The position numbers and the translations under genes were made by a program. The notes beneath the pieces are model-generated. The model saw nothing but the letters and a program-made list of their open reading frames with translations. It was not told the DNA's origin and ran no database searches. 6,197 nt of DNA from UJ101 sp047975265. GTDB taxonomy: Bacteria; Bacteroidota; Bacteroidia; Flavobacteriales; UJ101. The stretch's first letter is position 1. Each line of letters begins with the position of its first letter. Location: contig JBKEDE010000071.1 of assembly GCA_047975265.1 (NCBI GenBank), positions 1 to 6,197 on the forward strand, given 5' to 3'. This document shows, in pieces, positions 5,442-6,197 of the stretch.

Positions 5442-5888
5442 TCATTTTTTTATCATTATGGTTTGTTGATTATCGATTAACGAATCGTTCACCTTGTATT
5501 GTTTTAAATTACAAGAAAAACCAACAGAACCCCACATGCCAAATCTTTCAATTTTAATAAATTCTACATCCGTTATTTTATATTTAAGACTGTCATTTAT
5601 TATAACGTTACACCCATTTTCAATAATCCGTGAGGTTTCATCATCTATTTCTAGTCTAACGATACTTTTTTCATGTACTTCTATTTTATCTCCTAAATAT
5701 ATTGGACTATCATTGGGGTTTCTTAAAGAGGTAAAAACTATCTTATCAATTTTACCAAAATTATCAAACAAGATGTTGCCTCCCATTTGATTGGTTATAC
5801 TGCAAATAGCATCTTCTTTTTTTAGATGGTTATTACAGCCATAAAATAGGATAAACAATACGATTAAAAGTTTATTTACACGCCACAT
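5442..5888 (-). CDS. Lipoprotein, candidate immunity protein of the upstream effector
   Basis: The chosen start is the ATG at 5888, giving 148 aa beginning MWRVNKLLIVLFILFYGC. This is a textbook lipoprotein signal with lipobox FYGC and Cys18. A start 27 codons further upstream is open, but it would lie deep inside the effector gene and bury the signal peptide. The mature domain is beta-rich (GNILFDNFGKIDKIVFTSL, IVRLEIDDE, IKIERFGMWGSVGF) and is not recognised. The first 17 bases overlap the end of the upstream gene (stop at 5872), implying translational coupling. A small periplasm-facing lipoprotein placed directly after a putative cell-wall or protein-cleaving effector is the usual arrangement of an immunity protein. 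That role is inferred, not shown. Confidence 0.75.
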   Translation of the reverse strand: MWRVNKLLIVLFILFYGCNNHLKKEDAICSITNQMGGNILFDNFGKIDKIVFTSLRNPNDSPIYLGDKIEVHEKSIVRLEIDDETSRIIENGCNVIINDSLKYKITDVEFIKIERFGMWGSVGFSCNLKQYKVNDSLIDNQQTIMIKK

Positions 5889-6197
5889 AACCGTAATAAT
5901 TTGTGCTAAATACTTCGGGGTTAATAACAACTTTTTGAATCTTTCCCCATGTAAAAACATTAAAATCATACATATCCCAGGTTATGGTTCCTCCAATAAC
6001 CCCTTCAAAAACCACCCAATGCTCAATGGTACTAAAAAAACCTGATTTTTTTTCGTTAGGCGGCAACATATTGGTATGTATCAACATAAAAATATCATAT
6101 CCTTTTAAATACAGTTCTTGCATTTTAGCAATTTCTCTTGAAGATGAATTGCCCCAAAATAATGTACTTTTTTTAGCCACTAAATTAGTTTCATCTA
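5872..6197 (-). CDS. C-terminal part of a putative papain-like (C39-like) secreted effector, partial
   Basis: The frame is open from the right edge to the TAA at 5872-5874, showing the last ~107 residues (DETNLVAKKSTLFWGN onwards). The reading enters from outside, so no start lies here; a GTG at 6180 is probably internal. The region LYLKGYDIFMLIHTNML, followed about 16 residues later by EHWVVFEGVIGG, resembles the second half of papain-like peptidase folds. There a strand of the form GxPxIxxV precedes the catalytic-His strand HWVvv. WDMYDFNVFTWG and a closing YYGYVA strand follow. If so, the catalytic Cys lies upstream of the window. No signal peptide can be judged. The overlapping lipoprotein at 5442-5888 suggests an effector/immunity pair, and the VgrG-like scrap nearby suggests type VI secretion. 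Both are inference. Confidence 0.5.
   Translation of the reverse strand, partial: DETNLVAKKSTLFWGNSSSREIAKMQELYLKGYDIFMLIHTNMLPPNEKKSGFFSTIEHWVVFEGVIGGTITWDMYDFNVFTWGKIQKVVINPEVFSTNYYGYVACK

Noticed and set aside
5474..5487. Perfect short hairpin CGATT-AACG-AATCG
   Set aside because: The stem is only 5 bp, lies inside the coding end of the 148-aa lipoprotein and has no U-tract, so it is not a convincing terminator.
5494..5790. Plus-strand 98-codon frame
   Set aside because: It is antisense to the 148-aa lipoprotein. The Ser/Leu/Ile-biased translation reflects the opposite strand's codons.
1..6197. CRISPR arrays, tRNA, rRNA or riboswitches
   Set aside because: No regularly spaced repeats, cloverleaf-like or conserved RNA sequence was seen on either strand by eye.

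Overview
The window is AT-rich DNA that reads as Bacteroidota, most likely Flavobacteriia. The evidence is two TAnnTTTG-type -7 promoter elements, short lipoprotein signal peptides, a signal peptide ending in NAQ, weak or absent Shine-Dalgarno sequences, and an IS982-like transposase start at the left edge. It is an accessory, mosaic region in which intact genes lie beside several broken ones.

Left part (1-1210): the first ~178 bases look like the end of an IS982-family insertion sequence, with the transposase N-terminus running off the window on the minus strand. It abuts an unrecognised minus-strand gene (309 aa from its ATG at 1072) whose last few codons look IS-derived. A short divergent promoter region follows. 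Each direction has a TATCTTTG -7 element, and two near-identical copies of an almost palindromic operator-like motif (core TATCAAATGATA) lie 76 bp apart.

Middle part (1211-2640, plus strand): an intact class II Fic protein (putative AMP-transferase) with a C-terminal winged-helix region is followed after 13 bp by the N-terminus of a defence-type reverse transcriptase. The reverse transcriptase is cut off at about 2630-2640, just before its catalytic core. There it is joined tail to tail with a truncated lipoprotein gene from the opposite strand.

Right part (2564-6197, all minus strand): this looks like an array of secreted effector and immunity cassettes, plausibly type VI secretion or a related polymorphic-toxin system. 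From upstream to downstream it holds: (a) the C-terminal tail of a putative papain-like effector running in from the right edge; (b) an overlapping lipoprotein, its candidate immunity protein; (c) a short VgrG-like fragment; (d) a remnant ORF that may be an effector tail; (e) a second lipoprotein; (f) a small secreted protein and (g) a BNR/Asp-box beta-propeller lipoprotein, overlapping by 17 bp; and (h, i) a second, degenerate copy of the f-g pair, truncated at both ends.

Functional calls are firm for Fic and fairly firm for the reverse transcriptase fragment and the lipoprotein signals. The effector, immunity, VgrG and IS982 assignments rest on recognising sequence patterns and on gene order, and are inferences. 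No RNA genes, CRISPR arrays or convincing terminators were seen.
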